The notes under the pieces: generated by a model
Seen by the model: the letters and a program-made list of their open reading frames with translations, nothing else
What the model was told of the DNA's origin: nothing
Databases searched by the model: none
Assembly (NCBI GenBank): GCA_004151065.3
Contig: NWUY0300016846.1
Coordinates: forward strand, 25,966-43,319
Length of the DNA stretch: 17,354 nucleotides
Origin: Larix sibirica
Lineage: Eukaryota > Streptophyta > Pinopsida > Pinales > Pinaceae
Direction: 5' to 3'
Program-made: the position numbers and the translations under genes
Part shown: in pieces, positions 8,424-17,354 of the stretch
How positions within the stretch are numbered: the first letter of the stretch is position 1
Layout of the letters: each line of letters begins with the position of its first letter

Positions 8424-9045
8424 ATGATTATCCTCTCCCTAAATATGGGACGAGTAGGGGGTTCCCGCAAAAATTTATACCTCAAGCTGAGACTATTTAG
8501 AAGGTGTAAGCCTGATATTATTTTGATCCAAGAAACAATGAGCAAGGGAATAAAAGTTGTAGAAGTTTTGTTTTTCATTTTGAAGGATTGATGTTTTTGT
8601 TCAGTGGACATTGTAGTTTGATTAAGAGGCTTAATGACAAGATGTAATAGTAGTATCGAATCCTTATCCACTTTCCTAGTTAATGTAGGTATCCATCTAG
8701 AATATAGAGAAAAGGGGGTGGGGAAAATTAATAAAATAATCAATTTGCATGGTCCATATGAGGAAAGGAGACCTCTTCAAGAATCCTTTGGAAAGTTAGA
8801 TTGTATTAAAGGGGGAATTCCATCATGGGGGGGAATTGAATTTGACTTAAATCTAGGTTTAGAATTCTAGGAAGAATTAACCTAGCTCGACCACTTAGCA
8901 ATTTTTTTCTCACTTATTTTCTATGAATTGTGTTAAATTGATATAGAATCTATCCAACTAACTCTTACCTGGAGAAACTTGAGGAGTAGTTGGAAGGGTA
9001 TATCTAAGATACTAGATGGGTTTATACCAATTGGAAATTAAAATG
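8424..9045 (+). pseudogene. LINE B ORF2: AP-type endonuclease domain
   Basis: From ATG 8424 the frame starts MIILSLNMGRVGGSRKNLYL and reaches CKPDIILIQETMSKG, the hallmark N terminus of exonuclease-endonuclease-phosphatase domains, with the metal-binding Glu of QET still present. The same frame, broken by stops at 8589, 8619, 8868, 8883 and 8928, continues CFCSVDIVV, then LRGLMTRCNSSIESLSTFLV, then KIINLHGPYEERRPL (GPY motif at 8751-8759). It goes on to GGIEFDLNLGL where GGDFN is expected (catalytic Asp and Asn not conserved), and LTWRNLRSSWKGISKILDGF near 8960-9020, matching the TWSN...LDRF end block. The living enzyme nicks target DNA to prime reverse transcription. Here it is dead. Confidence 0.9.
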
Positions 9046-9085
9046 TTAAAATAAACAAACAAACAAAACTAGTTCGGTGGGATAT

Positions 9086-10950
9086 GGAGATCCCTTAGAC
9101 CATCTCCATATCCTTCTTCAAAATGAACTAAATTCTCTTAAACCTCCAACTCCTTTCAATTTTAATAACACTTGTTTAGAGGAAGAATAATTTAGAAATC
9201 TAATGGTTCAAAATTGGAAGAAGTTTGATCCCATTCGAGATGAAACTACAATGTTCCAATTCACTGGGAATTTAAGGAATGCCAAGAAAGTAGCAGTAGT
9301 GTGAGCCAAGAAAAAATCTATGGAAAGGAAAAAAAGAGTTACTTGTAATCTCAGGAAGAATTAGGTAGAATATATGAGAATATTACAAGGTGTCTCTTCT
9401 TAAATGAAGAATTTCAAAGGTTAGAAAGGATGGAAGGAACAAAAAAGAGTTTAATGGAAATAGAAGAGGCTAAATAAAGGTTGAAAAAATATAGCCATTT
9501 GGTTGGATAAGGGAGACGAAAAATACCATTTTTTCTAGAATTATGCAAGGCACCAAAAAAACATCAACACAATTTGGGGGGAAATTAAGAAACAAAATGG
9601 ATTTATTGCAATATGTTTGAATATTATCACTGAAGAATGAATAAAATATGTAAAGTCGCAGGAGCCATCAAGGGATAATAAAGTTTATATTCTAAAGGTT
9701 GTTCATTTGATTCCCAATCTTATAAATGAGTACGAGGATAAAGAGTTAGGAGCTAAAATCCCAAAAGAGGAACTCAAATCTATTTTGTCTTCTTTTAAAA
9801 ACGTAAAAATTATGAGCTCCAAAAAGTGGACTATGAAATTTTATTTGGGTTTCTATGAATTGTTGGAATAGGACCTATTGAGGGTTATAGCGGAATCCAA
9901 ATCACCTAGAAAGATCCTAGGATCTTTGAATGCAAATTTTGCAGCATTAATTCCAAAGAATAAAGATCCAAAATCTGTTGAGGAATAGAGACCAATTTCT
10001 TTGTGCAACTATGTACTATAAGATCATTGCAAAAATTATGACAAACAAACTAAAGAGGATGTTACCAGGGTGCATCTTGGAAGAGAAATTTGGGTTTCCC
10101 TTTAATATACAAATCCATGATGTTGTAGGCTTATCACAAGAAGGCATGCATATTATAAACGTAAAAAACATTCATATAATGCTAATAAAAATAGACTTAG
10201 CAAAATACTGTGATAAGATATGTTGGTTTCACTTAAGATTGTTATTGATCCAAATTGGGATAAATGTTTGAACATTAAATTTGATTATAGGATGTTTGTC
10301 CTCAACATATTTGCAATCCTCATTAATGAATCTCCTTCAAAAAATACATAGGAGGGCTTCCGCAAAGGTTACCAATGTGTCTTTTATTATTATTATCAAT
10401 GGTTGATGGGCTAAGTGGATTGATTTGAGATGCAAAGAAGGAGGGTTCCATTAAAGGTAACAAGGTAGGAAAATACATATCTTTGAGTCATTTGTTATGT
10501 GTTCATGATGTATTTGTTATATGGGGTGGGATAAGTGAATGAAGTTAAAAAGGTTTAAGGACATTAAAGATATGTATTGTAGATCCATGGGGATGGAATT
10601 AAATATTTTTGGTTTCACTTAAAACCAAATGACTACAAGTTCACATATTGAATTTGTCTATACAAGAATATAAAGGACACAATTTCAAATTGTTGCTATA
10701 GGTGGTTATTTTGTGGAGGTAGTTTGACTTTACTAAAGTTAGTACAAGAAGGCACTCCCATGTTACATATTCTTAAAATGATGCTAGATAAAATTACAAT
10801 GACATGCTTTAGTTTTTTTTGTGGATAGGAAAGCGAGAAAAGGAGGGGATTCCTTTAGTGACATGGAAGACCATTGCAAGACAAAAAGAAGAAGGTGTGT
10901 AGGGTGTAAAGACATATACATTTTTAGGTAGCTTTGGCTACTAAAAGCCT
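9086..10950 (+). pseudogene. LINE B ORF2: linker and reverse transcriptase domain
   Basis: From 9086, GDPLDHLHILLQNEL and KPPTPFNFNNTCLEEE match the end of the endonuclease and the PFRFE..WL linker. AIWLDKGDEKYHFF at about 9494-9535 matches the WL..GD.NT.FFH block. Reverse transcriptase blocks follow. ALIPKNKDPKSVEE, a stop, then RPISLCN lies at about 9937-10011. A frameshift leads to YYKIIAKIMTNKLKRMLPG, and LIKIDLAKYCDKICW (about 10185-10225) is motif A with its first Asp kept. FAILINESPSKN and EGFRKGYQ (10310-10375) stand where RGLRQG is expected. LLCVHDVFV (10492-10518) is where F/Y-A-D-D should be. GMELNIFGF and YRWLFCGGSLTLLKLVQEG (about 10694-10755) match the thumb-side GGRLTLLK block. 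Several frames alternate, so indels are common here, and the polymerase is inactive. Confidence 0.9.
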
Positions 10951-12003
10951 ATGTAGGATGACACACGATGAGGGTATTTTGGGAAGAGTGGTGAAAGGAA
11001 AATACCTAGAGACAAAAACAACAAAGGACCAGATATAGAATGAAAAAAATTATTTTATGGATGCATACATGATTTGGAAAACATTATCAAGAGCATTTTT
11101 TGTTTATTGGTAAGTGGTTGCCCTTGCAAGTAGGAAAGAAGAATAAAGTTATGACAAGGGAAGACCCATGGATAGTTTGCTATGTTAATTTCATGCTTTC
11201 TAATCACCTAAAAACCACCCTACATAATATAGAAGTCTTCAATCTAGCAGATGTAAGTAAACTAGGCCTAAATACTATTCAAGGAGAAGGTTGTAAAGGC
11301 TCAATTCAATTGGAGTGACGAGGAGATTTTGCTAATGAGTGGAACAGATATACCCACATTCTAAAACATGGTGCTATAATTCTGACCAAGGAATAAGATA
11401 AATGGAAATGGTTGAAAATAAAGGTATGGGGGTTTATTACAAAATTGGATATGCAATGAGGATAGAGGATGAAGGAGACCAAGAGTGGAAGAAAGTATGG
11501 ATATGCAGTCCTCTAAAAAAAGAATGGTTGGTAATGTGAAATAAGATTCTAATGTCAGATAATCGGTAGAAATAATTTGGCATGGAACAACAAGGTGTAT
11601 ATTTTATAAAAATAATAAAGAAACTATAGTTCATTATGTACAAGAGAAGTCCATAGGTCAGGAATTAGTTTGGCGTGTACTAATTCAAAATGGAGTGCAG
11701 AAACCATTGAATCTCATTATGAAAAATGGCACAAGCATAAGGATGTAGTTGAACATAAGGTGTTGCCTCATTGTGTAATTTTGGGGATATGTTTAACAAG
11801 AACCAAAATGGTTTTTCAAGGCAAGGACATATCTATAATTTAGATCTTCTCACAAATCATTTATGCTTATGAGTGTTCTTGAAAACCTACAAAAATCAAA
11901 CCTCAAAGAATCTTGACGGCTTTATTTTTTCCCAAAGAAGAGGCGTGGGGTTTCTTGATGTAGATTGAAAGGGAATGTTGGGTACATGTGGAGTGGGAAC
12001 TAC
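10951..12003 (+). pseudogene. LINE B ORF2: C-terminal zinc-binding region and truncated RNase H
   Basis: LATKSLCRMTHDEGILGRVV then KGKYLE (near 10930-11010) matches the AL..KL.WR...W..V...KY block. FIGKWLPLQVGKKNKVMTRE then DPWI (11101-11170) matches the GNG..I..W.DPWL block. Near 11570-11700, WHGTTRCIFYKNNKETIVHY resembles the reverse-transcriptase zinc-binding region (C..C...E...H.F..C), with Cys ligands lost, one to Tyr. LPHCVILGICLTRTKMVFQG near 11763-11822 matches the W..W..RN...F block that precedes RNase H. FFPKEEAWGF, then KGMLGTCGVGT (to about 12000) resembles the first beta strands of RNase H (FDGA......CG.G). The remaining RNase H residues, including the later acidic active-site residues, are absent. 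The 68-codon minus frame at 11437-11643 is a shadow. Confidence 0.8.
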
Positions 12004-14797
12004 TACAATACAAGTTTATAGCATTATCGTTTTGCCTTGCTATAGTTTAGTTTTCAAGTTCATTTTTTGCTTATGCACGTCAATATTTTGTGATATGCAT
12101 TTTGCTTCAAAATTATTTGAAATTGTGCCAAGGTTGTGTCAAATTAACAATGTTGAAAATATTTCAAAATGTTAATCTTTTCACTTGCGTCAAGTAGCAT
12201 TGTTTTTGTGTCATCCCTACATACTAAAATTTGTTGCATGCCATAACCATCATGTTTGTGTCATTTGTGCATTGTGTTGTATTGAAATAGTTCCATGTAG
12301 ATAAATGTGTAGTGTCTTATTAGTTTCATGTTAGCGTGATAATAATATATTCAACAATAATAATACTAATAATAAAACTATCTACTGTGAAATTCTTGTT
12401 ATATTTGTATATGATTCTAACGTCATTCTTCCAAGCATTTCCAATTAATCATTAACAAGAGTGAAATTTGTAGAACCTAATGTGTAGAACCATGGTAGCA
12501 ATTAGTTCATCATACTTCCTCATGCTAACCTGTCTCTTGGGCTAATGCACTACACTAAAGAAGAAAAACAACCACCATTCAAGTTGTTGATAAGTACCTA
12601 GTGTTGTGATATGCCAGCTAACCTAGATTCATGCTAAAGAATTATTTCCTATCATCTTATTTGATTTTAGTGGGATTAGTAATACCTTCATGTACTTGAA
12701 TCGCAACCTTCTATTTCCTCAAGGATTCAAGCCCACCCATAACACATTTTTTATCTATTCCTATCTCTACTCTTCCTCTTCTTAGTTGACTTAATCCATT
12801 AGTATTGCCATCTTCCACTTCTTTGTTGACTGAAATTTATCTTTTCTTGTATTTGTCCATGGGAAATGAAAGGGATAGATTGAGTGGTATTTCATATGAA
12901 TTATTTTTCTTTCACATCCTCTAATATTCCTCTCAAAGAAATAATACATTGTTCTACTTTCTCGCAAAGATGGCAATTCCTTTGGACTTTACTCCCTTAT
13001 CTTGATTTCTCCCTTAGGTTTTTTAATTATATTATCTCTAATCAAGAAGAAAAATAAATGTTGTGCATATAGATAATTGAACTACATTTATTGTTTTCTT
13101 TAGCATGCCTTCACTATGCACATCCAACAAAATTAAACATAAAATATTATCAATACAAAATTATCTCACCGTTAACAAATGTTTGCCTAACATTTTTGCA
13201 ATTGCTCACCCCCTTAACTTAATTTTGTGATTTATATCCATTAAATATTAAGGAGGATTACAATGTGCTTTGGTATTGTTGGAATCATGTGGTCTTCCTT
13301 GAGTTGTTTGATCTCCTCATTTTGAGTTCATTATAGTACTTGATGGCTTGATATAAACATGTCTTAGTTGTTTTTAAGATATTAGTTGCATTTGTAGCTC
13401 CAAGTAAGACTTTTAGTCTAAATTTGCATGGGATATCTCTCTCTCTTGCAAAATATGGGTTGCTTTTGAACAATAGAGGTTGCAACACCTTTCTAATTAT
13501 GTGAAGGAAACTAGTCTTGGGCTTTGTTGCATTAAAGCACCTTCGTTCTTTTCCCCATCATTGTTGTCTCGTACCTAATTATTTCCATCCTTCTTATGTA
13601 GAATGATATCCATATAATTATTGGTCTTTTGTGAACATTATATAATGAGTCATAATTAATGAATGAATGGATCAAATGTAATCCATATTAAATTGAGTTA
13701 TTAAAATAGATAATGATAAGAAAGGGAGTCGTGGGATTTGAAAACCAAACTAGCCAATAAAGGTTTTCTTTTGCTTGTACTTTGTATATTGCAAAGTAGA
13801 AATAATGTTAAGGATAGTTATGTAATCTTTATCTTAGAAGTGTGTTATTATCTTCGGTTCAACCCATTATACTAGTATTACCAATGATGTTGTGATTGGA
13901 ACCATTGTTGTTACTTCTAGAATGTACCAAAATAACAACACAATAGGTAACTCAGAAGAAACCCATCTATGTTATACAAACTAAGAACCTTCAATTTATC
14001 TAAATATTAGTTTATCCTCCCAATAATCTATTAAAGACTTGTTTTCATCATTTGGAAAGAAGTTTTCACAAAAGAATCCATGAACACAAGTAGTGTGTTT
14101 AATTAGTGGGTTGATCAACTATAAGATGTTATCATCACAGACAATAGTATTTGATATAACCAGTAGCATTTGATTGAATATGTTTAATATATCCCATTAT
14201 CATGAGGGATTAAATGTCACACTTATTGTCAATAAACAAGCATGGATGGTAATCTCCAGCATGGTTGAAAGAATCAAGATTATAAGATTGGATAATAAGA
14301 ATAAGAAGAAGGGATATGGGGATCACAACAATAGATATTGAGCAACAACTTGATGGTTGTTAATTTTCTTATCCCATGAAATGTATTGTTTTGAAACTTA
14401 AAGAGAAGAATATTATGAAAGAGTAGGGAATAAGACACTAATACAATTGTTTCAGTCAATGTTATTTTATGATTGTAAAGTTTCTTTGATGCACACTCAA
14501 AGTCATCTCCACATTTACTTGGATTATTTTTTAGTTGTAAAACCCTCTCCTATCAAAAAAATACAAGTTTAGGTTAATCAATTCAAATTTCATCAAATGT
14601 GAGTATGATTTAAAACAAATACAATTTTGACTTCTTTCATTGATCACTAGGCCGAATCCACATAAGCCAAGTATTGCACAAAATATAAAAAGAATTATAT
14701 TATGTTTTTGGAAAATCCAATCAATGTAGCATGTATTACTCGAAACAAACTTTCAAACAAGCCCTTGTTTGCCCAATTCTGAGTTCATATGCCTAGT
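12004..14797. other. No gene seen; 2.8 kb of AT-rich sequence
   Basis: No open frame here shows a known domain. Frames at 11975-12175 (partly LINE B), 12791-12976 and 13285-13488 match nothing I recognise. I looked for continuation of LINE B (RNase H, 3' untranslated region, poly(A)) just after 12003 and saw none. Single weak features include A/T dinucleotide runs near 12345-12375. It may hold repeats too old to see by eye. Confidence 0.6.
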
Positions 14798-14847
14798 CTA
14801 TGAACAGTGTGAGTTGCATGTCCTATGAATAGTGTGAGTTGCATGTC
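14798..14847. repeat. 25-bp tandem duplication
   Basis: CTATGAACAGTGTGAGTTGC plus ATGTC at 14798-14822 is followed directly by a second 25-bp copy at 14823-14847 that differs only at one position (AACAG versus AATAG). Two copies only; no coding context. Confidence 0.85.
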
Positions 14848-14871
14848 TCATGGTCAAGGGTATTTTGAAGT

Positions 14872-15050
14872 ATAATTATTATTAATTGTAATAATAATCA
14901 TTTTTAAATCATGAATAAATTTTAAATAACAACAATGACAACAATAAATTTTAAATATTAATAATTATCATAATTATATTTTTAAATAATAACAACAACG
15001 ACAATAATAATAATTTTTAATAATAATAATAATAACAATAAAAATTACAA
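14872..15050. repeat. ATT/AAC-rich imperfect microsatellite region
   Basis: Runs of AAT/ATT trinucleotides interrupted by AACAACAACGACAATAAT-type blocks and TTTTTAAATA-type spacers fill this stretch. The longest clean trinucleotide runs are near 15005-15037. It gives rise to the Asn/Ile-rich minus frame overlapping 14974-15291, which is not a gene. Confidence 0.75.
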
Positions 15051-15472
15051 TATGGGTTGACATGCTAATAATAGGTTTGTGACATTGAGATGATGTTGAA
15101 CATGACTCACATTTTATGTCAAGTGTCATTACAAACGATGCAAGGTTGATGCAACAATTAAAACAAATTGCAAACCCTAACTTTGTGTTGTTATTGTTGT
15201 TTAATTCAAAAATAAGATGAAAGGGGGTTGATCCCCTCATTTCATTTTTAGGTGAGGACCTGGGGAAAATTTTCTTAGAGTTGAAAAGCATATGTCATGG
15301 AGACACTTGATGAGAGAAAGCAAAGGAGATTTGTGGGGCATCACTACATCTCGTATATTCCTAATTAAGTTTTTTGTCATTTGCCCCAATTATTTTTTAC
15401 TTTGTAGAGTTAGAATAAAATGTGATGTGGTCTTTTAAGATAAAAATTGATTTTTGGGTTTTAGATGAAGGC
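15051..15472. other. No gene seen between microsatellite and pyrimidine tract
   Basis: The 105-codon minus frame that reaches 15291 is low-complexity at its C-terminal end and shows no domain. I see no RNA gene or element boundary. Confidence 0.5.
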
Positions 15473-15812
15473 ATTCTTTCTCTCCTTCCTCTCCCTTTTT
15501 GTCTCCTTCCACTCCTCCTCACTCTTATTCTTCCCCTCTTACACCCCTCTTTTTCTTCCCCTATCCACCCCTTTGCTTTCCTTCCCCTTTCTCCCCCTCT
15601 CATTTTCTCCCTCTTCCCCCACCTCGCCCTCTCCCTCTCCTTCCACTCCTCCCTCTTATTCTCCTCCTCTTCTTTTTCTTCCCCTGTCCTCTCCATCTCC
15701 CTGTTTTATCCCCCCTTCTCTTATTTTTCTTCTTCCTCCTCCTCCTCCTCCTCTTCTTTTCCATCTTTCTCTTATCTCTCATCCCCCTCTCCATTTTTTC
15801 TTCAAATCCCAT
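15473..15812. repeat. 340-bp polypyrimidine/polypurine tract
   Basis: The plus strand is almost entirely C and T, with only scattered G and A, so the minus strand is almost entirely purine. It includes a clean (TCC)n run at 15734-15753. This composition produces overlapping false frames on both strands: Ser/Pro/Leu-rich on plus at 15422-15870, Arg/Lys/Glu/Gly-rich on minus at 15397-15854. None should be annotated as a gene. Such tracts can form triplex (H-) DNA, but that is general knowledge, not something shown here. Confidence 0.9.
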
Positions 15813-15839
15813 TATATCCCGATTAAAGTTCCCTAAATT

Positions 15840-16700
15840 ATACTTGAGAATCACCTATACTCCTTACTAGAAGGAGATATGAAAATGATATTTTTCATGC
15901 ATTAGATATGTCGAATTTCAAAACTCCCAAATCCATAGCTACCCACAATATTAGATACTTTGACCATAGTACGCCATCTTTGGTTAATTGCATTAGTTGT
16001 ATATAAATTGAATGCATACTTAAAATCCCTAGGAAAAAGAGAAAAAAAAACTCACTAAAATCAATCCAAAATAAGAAATGGATAGATGTGGTAGTGTACT
16101 TTTAGAGGAAACAAATATTAAAGTTGAACAAGTTTCCCACATATAAGACAAGTTAGGAATCCATGTATATAAAAACACCTATTCTACAATAAAAGATTTG
16201 CTAGTTCCTAAACATGAGTACTCAATCACACTTTTTCTAATATTTTTGTGTCATGTCCGAGAGTAACCAACAACAACATATTGATGCAAGTAGGAATGAT
16301 TAAACGAGCTTTGAGGTTTCCTTGACCTCATATTTGAACTTTTAATTGAAGAGCATTCCAAAACTCTCTCCTTACCATGGATACAGCATTTTTATTGAAC
16401 TTTTCCTTGGCTGGCTTGTGTACATTTGAAACTACCTCTTTGAAATGTTCATTTGATAGGTGGTGAATATAGGTTGTTTGATAAGACAATGCTAACCAAC
16501 AATGCTAAAGTTGTTTGTCAATAATTCCTTGGTTAACCAACCAAGCTTGAGGGTTTGTCTCTGTGTATTTGCATATGTTGATCTTATGCGTATATATCTT
16601 CAATGTTCATGTCAAATTATGTCTTTATTTTATTCCATGGATTTTATGTCCCTTAACTTATCAGTGTGTCGTTGTAATAGATCTATAGGTCATATGGGTT
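15840..16700. other. No gene seen; AT-rich sequence
   Basis: No recognisable domain, RNA gene or element. The 93-codon frame from 16502 crosses the unknown base at 16740 and the duplicated segment, has no family resemblance, and I do not call it. Confidence 0.5.
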
Positions 16701-16705
16701 TCGGT

Positions 16706-16773
16706 GGATATTCCTCGAATAATAATGCTAGATGTAGGTNGGATATTCCTCGAATAATAATGCTAGATGTAGG
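16706..16773. repeat. 33-bp exact duplication flanking an N (probable assembly join)
   Basis: GGATATTCCTCGAATAATAA continuing to GATGTAGG occupies 16706-16738. After T and the unknown base at 16740, the identical 33 bp recur at 16741-16773. An exact repeat on both sides of a single N is what results when two contig ends that overlap are placed side by side with a one-base gap, so this may be one copy in the real genome. Confidence 0.75.
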
Positions 16774-17354
16774 GAAAGAGTAGAACATGAGATAAGGAAA
16801 GGCAAAAAACATTGCAACTAATGAAAGCAACAACAACAAAAAGACCTTGGTGAGTTGTAATTACACATTGTATGATTGTTATATAATATTGAAAAAATGA
16901 ATTTATTTTATGGAGTTGTATTATAATTCTAATCATTACTTATTGCAGTTTGTTTTATGTTGTAGAAAATATTGATAAAAAAAAATCACATCATTTATAA
17001 AGACTACAGCAATAACAAAAAGAAACCATATCTAGATATGAATTACTTGTATTTAGTGCAGGAAGAAGGAAGTTTCAAGGTTTTTAGTTGCAGTAGGTTT
17101 GAGCATGATAGTCGTTATATGATTTATCCTACATTTTTCAAAGAAATTTAGAATATAATTGAATGCAATATACTATATTTTCATAGCACTTATTTATATT
17201 TGCATGGCACTTATTCATTCTATCACATGCATATTAATGTTTGAACACAGAGTGTGAAGATGAGAATGAACAAAGTGTTAGGATATTTAGATAATTACTA
17301 GTTAGTTAAGATTAACTTGGTCTAACATGTCTTTAAGTAATATTTGTTTCTTTA
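16774..17354. other. No gene seen; AT-rich end of window
   Basis: I see no protein motif, RNA gene or repeat boundary. An A-run at 16977-16983 has no SINE or LINE body before it that I can recognise. Confidence 0.5.

Larger units (their letters stand above)
6735..12003 (+). mobile_element. LINE B: nearly full-length decayed L1-type retrotransposon
   Basis: The order is ORF1 (DUF4283-like, zinc knuckle), ORF2 endonuclease, reverse transcriptase, zinc-binding region and RNase H start, all on the plus strand over about 5.3 kb. This is the layout of plant L1-type LINEs that carry a C-terminal RNase H. The left edge is set at the ATG at 6735, where the ORF1 frame can be traced back; the true 5' end may lie further left. 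The right edge is where RNase H similarity stops. I found no poly(A) tail, 3' untranslated region or target-site duplication. Many stops and frameshifts make it inactive. Confidence 0.88.

Noticed and set aside
8390-8743. 117-codon minus-strand frame
   Set aside because: It is antisense to the LINE B endonuclease, whose plus-strand motifs (IILIQET, NLHGPYEERRPL) are clear.
13285-13488. 67-codon minus frame with GATNATNILK
   Set aside because: No domain recognised, no supporting conserved context; length is within chance range for this base composition.
15397-15870. Five long overlapping open frames on both strands (84-134 codons)
   Set aside because: All derive from the C/T-only tract; their Ser/Pro/Leu or Arg/Lys/Glu composition is forced by base composition and no domain is present.
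1-17354. Bacterial-type features (operons, ribosome sites, CRISPR arrays, attachment sites)
   Set aside because: The element types and base composition are those of a plant nuclear genome; no spaced direct-repeat array or bacterial gene was seen.

Overview
The window looks like repeat-rich intergenic DNA from a seed plant. It is AT-rich with few CpG, and it is filled with old, broken retrotransposons of plant type: LINEs whose ORF1 carries a DUF4283-like domain plus zinc knuckle, a Ty3/gypsy-like gag beside an initiator-Met-tRNA-like primer site, and a tRNA-derived SINE. The style of decay (many stops, few deletions) suits a large slowly purged genome such as a gymnosperm, but that assignment is inference. 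I found no intact protein-coding gene, tRNA, rRNA or CRISPR array. Almost all open frames of 60-130 codons are chance frames or pieces of dead elements.

Layout from left to right. Positions 1-1100 hold nothing recognisable. About 1150-1345 is a worn minisatellite of roughly 47 bp units. About 1619-2989 is the decayed ORF1 of a first LINE (LINE A), whose CCHC zinc knuckle is still perfect. About 3298-3531 is a SINE-like element ending in (TG)n and flanked by 8-bp direct repeats. From about 5415 down to 3780, on the minus strand, lie an LTR candidate, a primer-binding site and a long worn gag region of a Ty3/gypsy-like element. That gag is itself interrupted by a short palindromic insert flanked by a 10-bp duplication. 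From about 6122 down to 5697, on the minus strand, is a coding-like frame I could not assign.

From about 6735 to 12003 lies a second, nearly full-length LINE (LINE B): ORF1, then ORF2 with endonuclease, reverse transcriptase, zinc-binding region and the first strand or two of an RNase H domain, where recognisable sequence stops abruptly. Positions 12010-14797 show nothing. The right end holds a 25-bp tandem duplication, ATT/AAC-rich microsatellite sequence, a 340-bp pyrimidine tract that creates several false open frames, and a 33-bp exact duplication either side of an N that looks like an assembly join.

The elements do not work together. They are independent insertions at different stages of decay. 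I did not find a convincing new biological system; the most interesting items are the unassigned minus-strand coding remnant, the nested palindromic insert in gag, and the TG-tailed SINE.
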